DNA from: Geobacter argillaceus
GTDB lineage: Bacteria > Desulfobacterota > Desulfuromonadia > Geobacterales > DSM-12255
Reading direction: 5' to 3'
NCBI RefSeq assembly: GCF_007830735.1
Contig: NZ_VLLN01000021.1
Coordinates: 17,984-81,983 of the forward strand
DNA: 64,000 bases
Both the position numbers and the translations under genes were made by a program. The notes under the pieces were generated by a model that was not told the DNA's origin, ran no database searches, and worked only from the letters and a program-made list of their open reading frames with translations. This document shows positions 1 through 7,322 of this stretch, in pieces (within the stretch, counting starts at the first letter, position 1; each line of letters opens with the position of its first letter).

Positions 1-893
1 ATCCATCCATCGATCCGGATCGCCCCTCGCTGCACCTGGACCCGCGTCTTTTCCAGGCCGAGCTCTTCCACGTTCCCCACCACCCCCATCGCCAGGAGGA
101 CGCGATCCACCGTGAGCTCCCCGGGGGCGCCGGTCCCCTCCAGGGTAGCAGTCACGTGGTCGGACCCCTTGAACATCACGGTGACCCGGGTCGAGGTGTG
201 GATCGTTATCCCCTGCCTTTCCAGTTCCTTGCGCAGCAGGAGCGAAACCTCCTCGTCGCCGGACGGGAGCACCCGGGAAAGCGCCTCCACCACCGTGACC
301 TCTACCCCGAGCTCCTGGTAAAAGGAGGCGAACTCGAGGCCGATCGCCCCTGCCCCGACGATGAGGAGACGCCTGGGGAGCGTTTCCGGGACGAGCGCCT
401 CACGGTAGGTCCAAACCAGCCTGCCGTCTCCTTCCAGCCCCTCCACCTCCAGCGCCCGCGCCCCGGTAGCGATGACGATGTGGCTCGCCAGGAGCATGGT
501 TTGCACCCGATCCCTGGTGACGCGTACCCGGCCGGGGCCCTCGACCCTCCCCGTCCCCTCGAAAACCGGCACCCGGTTCTTTTTCAGCAGGTGGGCGATA
601 CCGCGCTGCAGCGAAGCCGATACCCCGCGGGAACGGCTCACCATCTCCGCCAGGTCGAACCCGATTTGCTCCGCCTTCACCCCGAAGCGCCGCGCCTCCT
701 TGAGATGACGGTAGATCTCGGCGGAGCGAAGCAGCGCCTTGGTAGGAATGCACCCCCAGTTGAGGCAGATCCCCCCGAGGTGCTCCCGCTCCACCAGTGC
801 GGCCCGCATCCCGAGCTGTGCTGCCCGGATGGCGGTTACGTACCCTCCGGGGCCGCCGCCGATCACTACGACGTCGAAGCTCTGTTCAGTCAC
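1..893 (-). CDS. lpdA: Dihydrolipoyl dehydrogenase (E3), 3' end cut by window
   Basis: Flavoprotein that reoxidises the dihydrolipoyl arm of a 2-oxoacid or acetoin dehydrogenase complex with NAD+. Only about 297 N-terminal codons are present; the C-terminal dimerisation part lies beyond base 1. The start is GTG (VTEQSFDVVVIGGGPGGY), with AAGGAG upstream; no ATG start exists, so simple ATG-based calling misses it. Near the N-terminus is the FAD dinucleotide fold GGGPGGY, followed by the redox disulfide CLNWGCIPTKAL, which has Trp where the family usually has Val. It is the last visible gene of the E1-E2-LipB operon and starts 24 bp after lipB. The family call is very secure; the substrate of the complex is not. 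Confidence 0.93.
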   Translation of the reverse strand, partial: MTEQSFDVVVIGGGPGGYVTAIRAAQLGMRAALVEREHLGGICLNWGCIPTKALLRSAEIYRHLKEARRFGVKAEQIGFDLAEMVSRSRGVSASLQRGIAHLLKKNRVPVFEGTGRVEGPGRVRVTRDRVQTMLLASHIVIATGARALEVEGLEGDGRLVWTYREALVPETLPRRLLIVGAGAIGLEFASFYQELGVEVTVVEALSRVLPSGDEEVSLLLRKELERQGITIHTSTRVTVMFKGSDHVTATLEGTGAPGELTVDRVLLAMGVVGNVEELGLEKTRVQVQRGAIRIDGW

Positions 894-916
894 TGTTTTC
901 TCCTTGGCTAACCACC

Positions 917-1675
917 CTAACCACATAGGTTCAGTGGCCCGTTATCGTCCACCGACGCCATCTCCTCCGCCTGAAGCATCTCTTCCATCGCCTCGATCGG
1001 TCCCGATTCCGGCGCCCGAAGCTGCAACCAGCTCGGATGCCTCGTCGTGCCTTTTTCACTCCCAATGGCGGGAAGGAGCAGGGCCACGAGCCGCTCCTTG
1101 ACCCTGGAGAAATCCACCATTCTCCCCAGCTCCTCCGCCATCGAGGTGACCTTCTCCCTCGGGTTCCCGCAGGGGACGATCCAGGCGAAGGGGGCCAGGT
1201 CGTTGTTCACGTTGAGGGCGATGCCGTAGGAGGTCACCCATCGTTTCACCGCCACGCCGATGCTGGCGATCTTTTTCCCCTGCACCCAGATCCCCGGCTC
1301 CCCGTCCCTCCTGACCGGTTCGAGGCGGTATTCCCGGAGCAGCGCAGCCAGGCTCTCCAGGAGGAGCTGGACGTATCGGTGCAGGTCCCGGGGCCGCAGC
1401 TCCACGATCGGGTAGACTACGAGCTGCCCCGGGCCGTGGTAGGTGGTCTTCCCCCCGCGTGCCGCGCGGCGCACCTCCACCCCCTTTTCCCTGAGCAGCA
1501 TCTCGGAGAGGAGCAGGTCGCTCTCGGCCCCGCTTCTCCCGATGGCCACCACCGGAGGGTGCTCGACCAGGATGAGGCGGTCCGGAGCCCGGCCGTCGAG
1601 ACGGGCCCGCACCAGCCTCTGCTGCCGGCCTGAAGAAGATTCGAAATCGAGCACCCCCCAGTCGATGACGTCCAT
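917..1675 (-). CDS. lipB: Octanoyl-[ACP]:protein N-octanoyltransferase LipB
   Basis: Transfers octanoate from acyl carrier protein to the lipoyl-domain lysine of E2, the first step of lipoate synthesis. Visible motifs are RGGKTTYHGPGQLV near residue 76, GKKIASIGVAV with the active-site Lys near 137, and the catalytic Cys171 in IVPCGNP (numbered from a GTG two codons upstream). ATG at 1675 is preferred over that GTG because GAGG sits at a proper distance from it. The 252-aa length is slightly long for the family. Placement between E2 and E3 genes, 7 bp after E2, implies co-expression to lipoylate this complex. No lipA is visible in the window. Confidence 0.95.
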   Translation of the reverse strand: MDVIDWGVLDFESSSGRQQRLVRARLDGRAPDRLILVEHPPVVAIGRSGAESDLLLSEMLLREKGVEVRRAARGGKTTYHGPGQLVVYPIVELRPRDLHRYVQLLLESLAALLREYRLEPVRRDGEPGIWVQGKKIASIGVAVKRWVTSYGIALNVNNDLAPFAWIVPCGNPREKVTSMAEELGRMVDFSRVKERLVALLLPAIGSEKGTTRHPSWLQLRAPESGPIEAMEEMLQAEEMASVDDNGPLNLCG

Positions 1676-1682
1676 AACCACC

Positions 1683-2993
1683 TCAGGTGAGCATCATGGT
1701 CGGAGAGGCCAGGTAGGCTCCGAGGTGCCCCATGAACTCCCCCACCTCGGCACCGTCCACGACACGGTGGTCGAAGGTCAGGCTGAGGGTGGTCATCTCC
1801 CTGATGGTGATCTCCCCGTCAACCACGGCGGGCCTGGCGCGGATTCTCCCTGCCGCGAGGATGCCGGTTTCGGGGGGCTTCAGGATGGGGGTGGAGCCGT
1901 CGATCTCGAACATGCTCACGTTCGAGATGGTGAAGGTACCGCCGGTGATCTCCTCCATCCCCAAACGCCCCTCCCGTGCCTTGCCCGCCAGCTCCCTGCT
2001 CTCGCGGGCGATCTCCAGGAGCCCCTTCCGCTCCGCGTTGCGAAGCACCGGCACGATCAGCCCCTCCGGGACGGCCACCGCGATCCCCAGGTGGACATCG
2101 TCGAAGAGAATGATCTCGTCCCGGGTCAGGTTCGAGTTGAGGACGGGAACCCGCCGCAGCGCCCGGGCCACCGCCATGACCAGCACGTCGGTGAAGGAGA
2201 CCTTGACCGCGCCGTTCTTTCCGTAGCGTTGCTGAGCGCTGGCCAGGAAGCTCAGCGACTCGGTGACATCCACTTCCGCCGAGACGGTCACCTGCGCCGT
2301 GTTGTGGAGGCTCGCATACATGTTGTCCGCGATGGTTTTGCGCATCCCGGTCATCGGTACCACCCTGAGCGCCCCGGAAGAGGTCTGCGTCGCAGGCTGC
2401 TTCGCGCCTAGGGCCTGTTCCACGTCGGCCTTCCCGATCTTTCCACCGGGACCGGTTCCGTTCACCGTGGCCAGGTCGAGCCCCTCTTGCTCGGCTATCT
2501 TCAGGGCAAGGGGGGTCGCCCGCGGTTTCGCAGCCGCCTCGGCGACATCCTTTTCCGTGATCCGTCCACCGGGGCCTGTCCCTTGGACGGTGGCGAGATC
2601 AACCCCGAGTTCCCCCGCCAGCCGGCGCGCCGCCGGGGAAGACGGGACCGGCCGCGTCGGTGCGGGCTCTGCGCCCCGCTCCTCCGGTCCCGCTGCAGCT
2701 GGTACCTGCGGTACCGTCGCCTCGGGGAGCTGCCGCGCCAGCGCCTCGTACTCCTCCCTGGTTGCCGCGACCCATGCCACCTGGGCGCCGACTTTCACCG
2801 TCTTGCCGCTCGGCTCCATGATGCGAAGAAACCCCGCCGCGGGCGCCTCCACATCCCAACTCACCTTCTCGGTTTCGATGGTGAGAACCACGGTCCCCTG
2901 TTCGACCCGGTCACCCTCGCAGGCCTTCCATTCGACCAGATCTGCTGCCGCCATGGACATTCCAAGCTTGGGGATGTTTATCGGGACTGGCAT
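1683..2993 (-). CDS. Dihydrolipoamide acyltransferase (E2) with two E3-binding domains
   Basis: Core acyltransferase of a 2-oxoacid or acetoin dehydrogenase complex, 436 aa. Domain order: lipoyl domain (about 1-80, lipoyl Lys43 in ETEKVSW), Ala/Pro linker, a first peripheral subunit-binding domain (about 118-152, GTGPGGRITEKDV), a second similar domain (about 160-195, GTGPGGKIGKADV), then the catalytic domain with DHRVVDG near 408-414 (His409, Asp413). Two consecutive binding domains are unusual, since most E2 proteins have one. AGGAGG lies five bases before the ATG. It follows E1beta by 51 bp and precedes lipB. Acetoin, pyruvate and branched-chain substrates cannot be separated from sequence. 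Confidence 0.92.
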   Translation of the reverse strand: MPVPINIPKLGMSMAAADLVEWKACEGDRVEQGTVVLTIETEKVSWDVEAPAAGFLRIMEPSGKTVKVGAQVAWVAATREEYEALARQLPEATVPQVPAAAGPEERGAEPAPTRPVPSSPAARRLAGELGVDLATVQGTGPGGRITEKDVAEAAAKPRATPLALKIAEQEGLDLATVNGTGPGGKIGKADVEQALGAKQPATQTSSGALRVVPMTGMRKTIADNMYASLHNTAQVTVSAEVDVTESLSFLASAQQRYGKNGAVKVSFTDVLVMAVARALRRVPVLNSNLTRDEIILFDDVHLGIAVAVPEGLIVPVLRNAERKGLLEIARESRELAGKAREGRLGMEEITGGTFTISNVSMFEIDGSTPILKPPETGILAAGRIRARPAVVDGEITIREMTTLSLTFDHRVVDGAEVGEFMGHLGAYLASPTMMLT

Positions 2994-3044
2994 CTCTTCC
3001 TCCTCTGTTGCTTGTTTGCTCCGTCCTGCCTGCCGGGGCAGGGT

Positions 3045-4067
3045 CTACCCGAAGCCGCCCCTGAGCTTCACCTGCTCGCGTACGTCCAGCTGGCGCGAGA
3101 TTCCGAGGACCTTGGCAATCGCGTCGGCGATCCCCTGCGGCTGGGGGAGCACGTACTGCTCCAGGGCGCCTGCGGCAATGGGGTAATTGGCCGCCGCCAC
3201 CCGCGCGACCGGCGCATCGAGGTAGTCGAAGGCGTTCTCCATGAGCAGCATCCCGATCTCCGCGGTCGCCCCGCAGCGCGAGGTATCCTCGTCGACCAGC
3301 ACCACCCTCTTGGTCTTCTTCACCGAGTCGACCACGGTGTCGAGGTCGAACGGCTCCAGGGTCCTGGGATCGATCACCTCGATGCTAATGCCATGCTCCC
3401 TCTCCAGCACCTCGGCCACCTCAAGCACCACCTGCACCAGATAGCCGATGGCAACCACGGTCACGTCGCTCCCCGTCTTCTTGATGTCCGCCTTCCCGAA
3501 CGGGATGAGGTACTCCTGCGCCGGGATTTCTCCCACCATCCCCATGAGGCTCTTATGGGGCAGGAAGACGACCGGGTTGTTGTCGCGGATGGCGGTTTTC
3601 AGAAGTCCCTTGGCGTCGTAGGGGGTGGAGGGGATGGCGATCTTGATCCCCGGCGAGCGCATGAAGAACGACTCCATCACCTGGGAGTGCTCCGGGCCGA
3701 TCTTCGAGTACCCTCCGCACGGCGCGAGGAGGACCAGCGGGATCTCGTTCTGTCCGCCATGGGCGAAGCGCCACTTCCCGGCCTTGTGGAGGGCCTCGTC
3801 GGCGCCGCACATGACGAAGTCCACGAACATCATGTTGGCCACCGGCCGGTAGCCGGCCAGCGCCGCTCCCACGGCTGATCCGATGATGGCGGCCTCGCTG
3901 ATCGCCGTGTTCCGGACCCTCTCCCGGCCGAACCTGCTCAACAACCCGTCACTCATCCCCCAGCAGTCCTGGCTGCAGTTCTCCCCCAGGAGATAGACCT
4001 TCTCATCGATCTCCATTTCCTCGAGGATCGCATCGCGAACCGCGTCCTTGTACATGATCTCCGGCAT
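3045..4067 (-). CDS. 2-oxoacid/acetoin dehydrogenase E1 beta subunit
   Basis: Transketolase-fold beta subunit (340 aa) that pairs with the adjacent E1alpha to decarboxylate the substrate on thiamine diphosphate. Recognisable features are the N-terminal DAILEEMEIDEKVYLLGEN, the segment ISEAAIIGSAVGAALAGYRP carrying the glutamate that activates the cofactor, the conserved APCGGYSKIGPEHSQ loop, and the C-terminal transketolase domain ending near VARVAAANYPIA. The start has AAGGAGG upstream. It lies 14 bp after E1alpha. AcoB of acetoin dehydrogenase and PdhB are equally compatible names. Confidence 0.93.
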   Translation of the reverse strand: MPEIMYKDAVRDAILEEMEIDEKVYLLGENCSQDCWGMSDGLLSRFGRERVRNTAISEAAIIGSAVGAALAGYRPVANMMFVDFVMCGADEALHKAGKWRFAHGGQNEIPLVLLAPCGGYSKIGPEHSQVMESFFMRSPGIKIAIPSTPYDAKGLLKTAIRDNNPVVFLPHKSLMGMVGEIPAQEYLIPFGKADIKKTGSDVTVVAIGYLVQVVLEVAEVLEREHGISIEVIDPRTLEPFDLDTVVDSVKKTKRVVLVDEDTSRCGATAEIGMLLMENAFDYLDAPVARVAAANYPIAAGALEQYVLPQPQGIADAIAKVLGISRQLDVREQVKLRGGFG

Positions 4068-4081
4068 TTGAAGCCTCCTTT

Positions 4082-5137
4082 CTAACTGGCGTAGAGTGTC
4101 CGCTCGAAGAGTCCCGGCTCGTAGGTGGCGATCGGGCTCCTTTCCGAGAACTCCGCCGCCTCATCCATCTCCCTTTGCGCCTCCCGGTCGATGCGGGCCA
4201 GGTCCTCATCGGTGAGGATGCCGTCCCCCAGAAGCCGGCCGCGCAACAAGGCGATGGGGTCCCTCTCCACCAGTTCCTTCACCGCTGCTCTGGGCCGGCA
4301 CCCCCCCTCGCTGCACTGGTCGGGGAAGAAACGGCAGGTGTCGCGTATCGCACAGCGTTCCCCACCTTCGCTGCAGATGACGGAGAAGTCGGGAAGTCCC
4401 TCCGCATGCGCTTTGCAGCGTGCCGTCTTGACCTCCAGGAAGCTCGGCCCCTCACCTGCCCGCGCCCGGTCGACCGCGACCTTTACGGCGGCATACACCT
4501 CCAGCACGTCCTGGCCATCCACAATGGTCGCGGGAATCCCATGGCCGGTCGCAAAGGCCGAGACATCGGTATTGGAGTGGGTGACGTTCAAGGTGGTGAA
4601 CTGGGCCATGTCGTTGTTCTCGCAGAAAAAGATCACCGGGAGCTTCCATTTCGCCGCCATCAACATCGCCTCGTGCAGCGTGCCGCGGCCGGTGGCTCCG
4701 TCGCCGAAGCAGACCGCCACCACCTGCCCCTCTCCCCTGAACTGGCAGGCGAGTCCGGTTCCCGCGGCAAGGGTCAGCTCTCCCCCGACCATCCCACCCA
4801 TGCCAGGGATGCCGATCTCGGGAGCGCAGTAGTGAAAACCCGCAAACCCCTTGGCTCCTCCGGTGGAGCGGCCATAGTGCTCGGCGAGCATCTTGGCCGC
4901 GCTCATCCCCTTGGGAAGCAGCTTGTTGATCCCGTGTCCCCGGTGGTTGTAGTAGATGTAGTCGCTGTCGTTCAACAGCGCGCAGAGCCCCGCCCCCGGC
5001 GCCTCTTGCCCCTGGCAGCTGTGATAGAAGGAGACGAGCTTCCCAGCCATCAGGCACTCGATCATCTTCTTGTCGAGAGTTCTCACCCGCACCATGTCGA
5101 CGTAGAGCTTGCGCAGCAGTTCCTCATCAAAATGCAT
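4082..5137 (-). CDS. 2-oxoacid/acetoin dehydrogenase E1 alpha subunit with Cys-rich insert
   Basis: Thiamine-diphosphate E1alpha subunit (351 aa). The cofactor motif runs from GDGATGRG (145-152) to ENN (173-175); the N-terminal part has the HRGHG loop around 65-69. The start at 5137 (MHFDEELL) is chosen because AAAGGAGG precedes it; a longer open frame reaching 5329 adds only low-complexity residues. Residues 255-280, where related proteins carry the phosphorylation loop, hold five cysteines (255, 262, 268, 275, 280) within CSEGGERC, DTC and CSEGGC. That insert is not part of the canonical fold. Co-transcribed with E1beta, 14 bp away. Confidence 0.9.
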   Translation of the reverse strand: MHFDEELLRKLYVDMVRVRTLDKKMIECLMAGKLVSFYHSCQGQEAPGAGLCALLNDSDYIYYNHRGHGINKLLPKGMSAAKMLAEHYGRSTGGAKGFAGFHYCAPEIGIPGMGGMVGGELTLAAGTGLACQFRGEGQVVAVCFGDGATGRGTLHEAMLMAAKWKLPVIFFCENNDMAQFTTLNVTHSNTDVSAFATGHGIPATIVDGQDVLEVYAAVKVAVDRARAGEGPSFLEVKTARCKAHAEGLPDFSVICSEGGERCAIRDTCRFFPDQCSEGGCRPRAAVKELVERDPIALLRGRLLGDGILTDEDLARIDREAQREMDEAAEFSERSPIATYEPGLFERTLYAS

Positions 5138-5190
5138 CTCCGGCCTCCTTTCGCGGCACTGGCGCCGCACGGTTAGCTTTGCGTCTCGCG

Positions 5191-5952
5191 TCACGCCACC
5201 ACCAGCCCGCCGTCGGCTACCAGGGCGTGACCATGGAGCAGGGAGGCGCGCCCGGACAGGAGCCAGGCGACCGCCTCGCCGATCTCCTCGGGGGTCCCCA
5301 TCCGCCCGATCGGCTGCAGCTTGGCCCACTCCGCGGCCACCACGGGATCCCCTCCAATCACGGTCTCCACCATCTTGGTCTTGATCACGCCGGGACAGAT
5401 AGCATTGACGTTCACGCCACGGCTGCCGAATTCGAGCGCTGCGGTTTTGGTGAGACCGATGACGGCGTGCTTGGTGGCGCAGTACACCGAGAGCCCCGGC
5501 TTACCAACCAGCCCGCCGACCGAGGCGGTATTCACGATGCTCCCGCCGCCGCAGGCCAGCATGTGCTGGATCTGCCGCTTCATCCCGTACCAGACCGCCT
5601 TCAGGTTGATGGCTATAAGCGCATCGAAGCCCGCTTCAGTGTGGTCGATAAGGCTCACCCCCTCGCCGGGAATCCCTGCATTGTTGAATGCGCAGTGAAA
5701 CCGTCCGTACTTGCCTATCGTCAAATCGATCAGCTCATCGAGGTTGGCGATGTTCGAGACGTCGGCACGTACGGCGATGGCGCGCCCACCCTTAGCCTCG
5801 ATGCCGTGAGCCACCTCCTCCGCTCCCAGGAGATCCAGATCGCTTACGACGACCGTCGCTCCTTCGCGGGCCATCACCTCCGCCGCAGCCTTACCGATCC
5901 CCGACCCTCCGCCCGTCACCACTGCGACACGGCCTGCCAACATAGGTTCCAT
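5191..5952 (-). CDS. Short-chain dehydrogenase/reductase, first gene of the operon
   Basis: NAD(P)-dependent classical SDR of about 253 aa. Visible motifs: cofactor fold TGGGSGIG near the N-terminus, NNAG in the middle, active-site YCATK (Tyr and Lys), and a C-terminal GHALVADGG. ATG at 5952 (MEPMLAG) is preferred over 5958 because the AAAGGGG ribosome site abuts the first ATG and is spaced correctly only for the second. It lies 53 bp before E1alpha, which suggests that its product, for example acetoin or another ketone, feeds the dehydrogenase complex. Butanediol/acetoin reductase or 3-oxoacyl reductase are both possible; the substrate is not determinable. Confidence 0.85.
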   Translation of the reverse strand: MEPMLAGRVAVVTGGGSGIGKAAAEVMAREGATVVVSDLDLLGAEEVAHGIEAKGGRAIAVRADVSNIANLDELIDLTIGKYGRFHCAFNNAGIPGEGVSLIDHTEAGFDALIAINLKAVWYGMKRQIQHMLACGGGSIVNTASVGGLVGKPGLSVYCATKHAVIGLTKTAALEFGSRGVNVNAICPGVIKTKMVETVIGGDPVVAAEWAKLQPIGRMGTPEEIGEAVAWLLSGRASLLHGHALVADGGLVVA

Positions 5953-6410
5953 TTGCATCCCCTTTATTTGATTGAATTTTTCACTTACTTCCGACCGGAC
6001 TTTTTCTCTCCACCTGAAAACTTGTGGCGCGAATCCTAGATGAGCCCTTAAAGTCGAATAAATACTAGAATTTATTTGTATTATATTGGGGGCAATTTAT
6101 GTTGTCAACATTTTTATCATAAAATATAATTTTGTTATATCAACTCAAAACAACTCATTCTTTTAATTATATTTTATAATTTCAATGTATTACACTATAC
6201 ACACTGAGCATTATCGGTAGAATATCTAAAGTAATAAATCACATGCACTAACTATGTTTCTTTTATCACTTAAAGATCTAGCTGTATTTTAATAGAATTT
6301 ATTTGATTAAATACTGGATAGGTTTGGCTGTAAAAGAAGTTAAGGGAAAGGGTTACAGGTTGCCGGAAAATGACAGCTCCAAGAACCCTGGAGCATCTGG
6401 CCGGGAAACG
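5953..6410. other. AT-rich intergenic region, likely promoter of the SDR/E1-E2 operon
   Basis: A stretch of about 460 bases without a credible gene. From roughly 6040 to 6350 it is strikingly AT-rich compared with its GC-rich surroundings, with runs such as AAAATATAATTTTG. It lies upstream of the SDR start and probably holds its promoter, but no specific factor site could be assigned. No protein homology was recognised in any frame. Confidence 0.6.
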
Positions 6411-6449
6411 AAAACGGCCCACCCTTAACGGGGTGAGCCGTTTTTTTTG
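6411..6449. terminator. Rho-independent terminator, probably bidirectional
   Basis: Stem AACGGCCCACCC / GGGGTGAGCCGTT with a five-base loop, flanked by AAAA on one side and a run of eight T on the other. It sits between the end of the bam cluster 1 transcripts and the AT-rich region before the SDR operon. Confidence 0.8.
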
Positions 6450-6615
6450 TTTTGGCACCGCTTTGGCGCCCAATGAGTTTATTCACCTACTTCGCGCCGG
6501 CACCGTCCGGAAACATCAGAGGCGGCAAATCCATGGCCATTGCCACTTCACGGCATGGTGTAACATATTGCAGTAGTGGCGTGTGACTCCCCCCTACCTA
6601 CATATCGCGGATACA

Positions 6616-6663
6616 AACACAAAGAGGCCTCCCTGGGGGTAACCCGGGAGGCCTCTTTGTGTT
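6616..6663 (-). terminator. Terminator at the end of bam cluster 1
   Basis: Long inverted repeat AACACAAAGAGGCCTCCC pairing with its complement across a short GC-rich loop, 28 bases past the bamI1 stop codon. This is the natural end point for the minus-strand bam cluster 1 operon. Confidence 0.85.
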
Positions 6664-6690
6664 CAGTTCACACGCTATCATTACAGCCGG

Positions 6691-7320
6691 CTATTTCCCC
6701 GTCCCATGGCCACAGGAGCAGGTGCCCGCCGAAGCGGCCGGCTGGGTGATCGACTCATTCAGCACAAAGGCGGCCTGCAGCGCCGAGGTCGGGCAGAGAG
6801 GGAAACACTCCTTGCACTGCCAGCACTCCTTGGCGGCGATCTCCGGAATGAAGCAGATCCTCTTCTTCGCTCCCCGGTCGATGAACCCGAGAGCGTTCTT
6901 CTTCTTGACCTCGTTGCAGTACCGGACGCAGAGACCGCAATGGATGCAGAACGACTGATTCCTCTTGAACCGGTCCTTGTCCGCCCCGTACTCCTCAGCC
7001 AGCTCCACCAGCTTTTCGGAATCCGGCGCATGGGCCATCATCATCTCCACCAGCGCCTTCCTGATCCGGCCGAGCTTCTCGGTCTTGGTACGCACGACCA
7101 CGTTCTTCTCTGCCGGGTAGGTACAGGCGGCAACAACGACCGTCCTGCCGTTGGCTTCCACCTCCACCGAACAGACCCGGCACCCGCCGTACGGCTCCAG
7201 CTTGTGGTGGTGGCAGAGCGTCGGAATGGCTATCCCCACGCTCTCTGCGGCCTCCAGAATGGTCGCGCCTTCCTGTGCCGTAACCTCTATGCCATCTATC
7301 TGTAAGACCAGTTCGCTCAT
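6691..7320 (-). CDS. bamI: BamI-like NuoG N-terminal iron-sulfur subunit (cluster 1)
   Basis: Iron-sulfur electron-transfer subunit (209 aa) resembling the first part of NuoG or HydA. An N-terminal plant-type [2Fe-2S] domain has CHHHKLEPYGGCRVC plus a downstream Cys in AACTYP. A C-terminal ferredoxin-like part has CIHCGLCVRYC and CWQCKECFPLC, each able to hold a [4Fe-4S] cluster. The tail CSCGHGTGK is Cys/Gly-rich. It is the last gene of the operon, 2 bp after bamH1. In the Bam complex it would pass electrons between the NuoF-like flavin subunit and the Hdr-like part. The letters G/H/I follow the Geobacter metallireducens convention as remembered. Confidence 0.85.
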   Translation of the reverse strand: MSELVLQIDGIEVTAQEGATILEAAESVGIAIPTLCHHHKLEPYGGCRVCSVEVEANGRTVVVAACTYPAEKNVVVRTKTEKLGRIRKALVEMMMAHAPDSEKLVELAEEYGADKDRFKRNQSFCIHCGLCVRYCNEVKKKNALGFIDRGAKKRICFIPEIAAKECWQCKECFPLCPTSALQAAFVLNESITQPAASAGTCSCGHGTGK

Positions 7321-7322
7321 GG

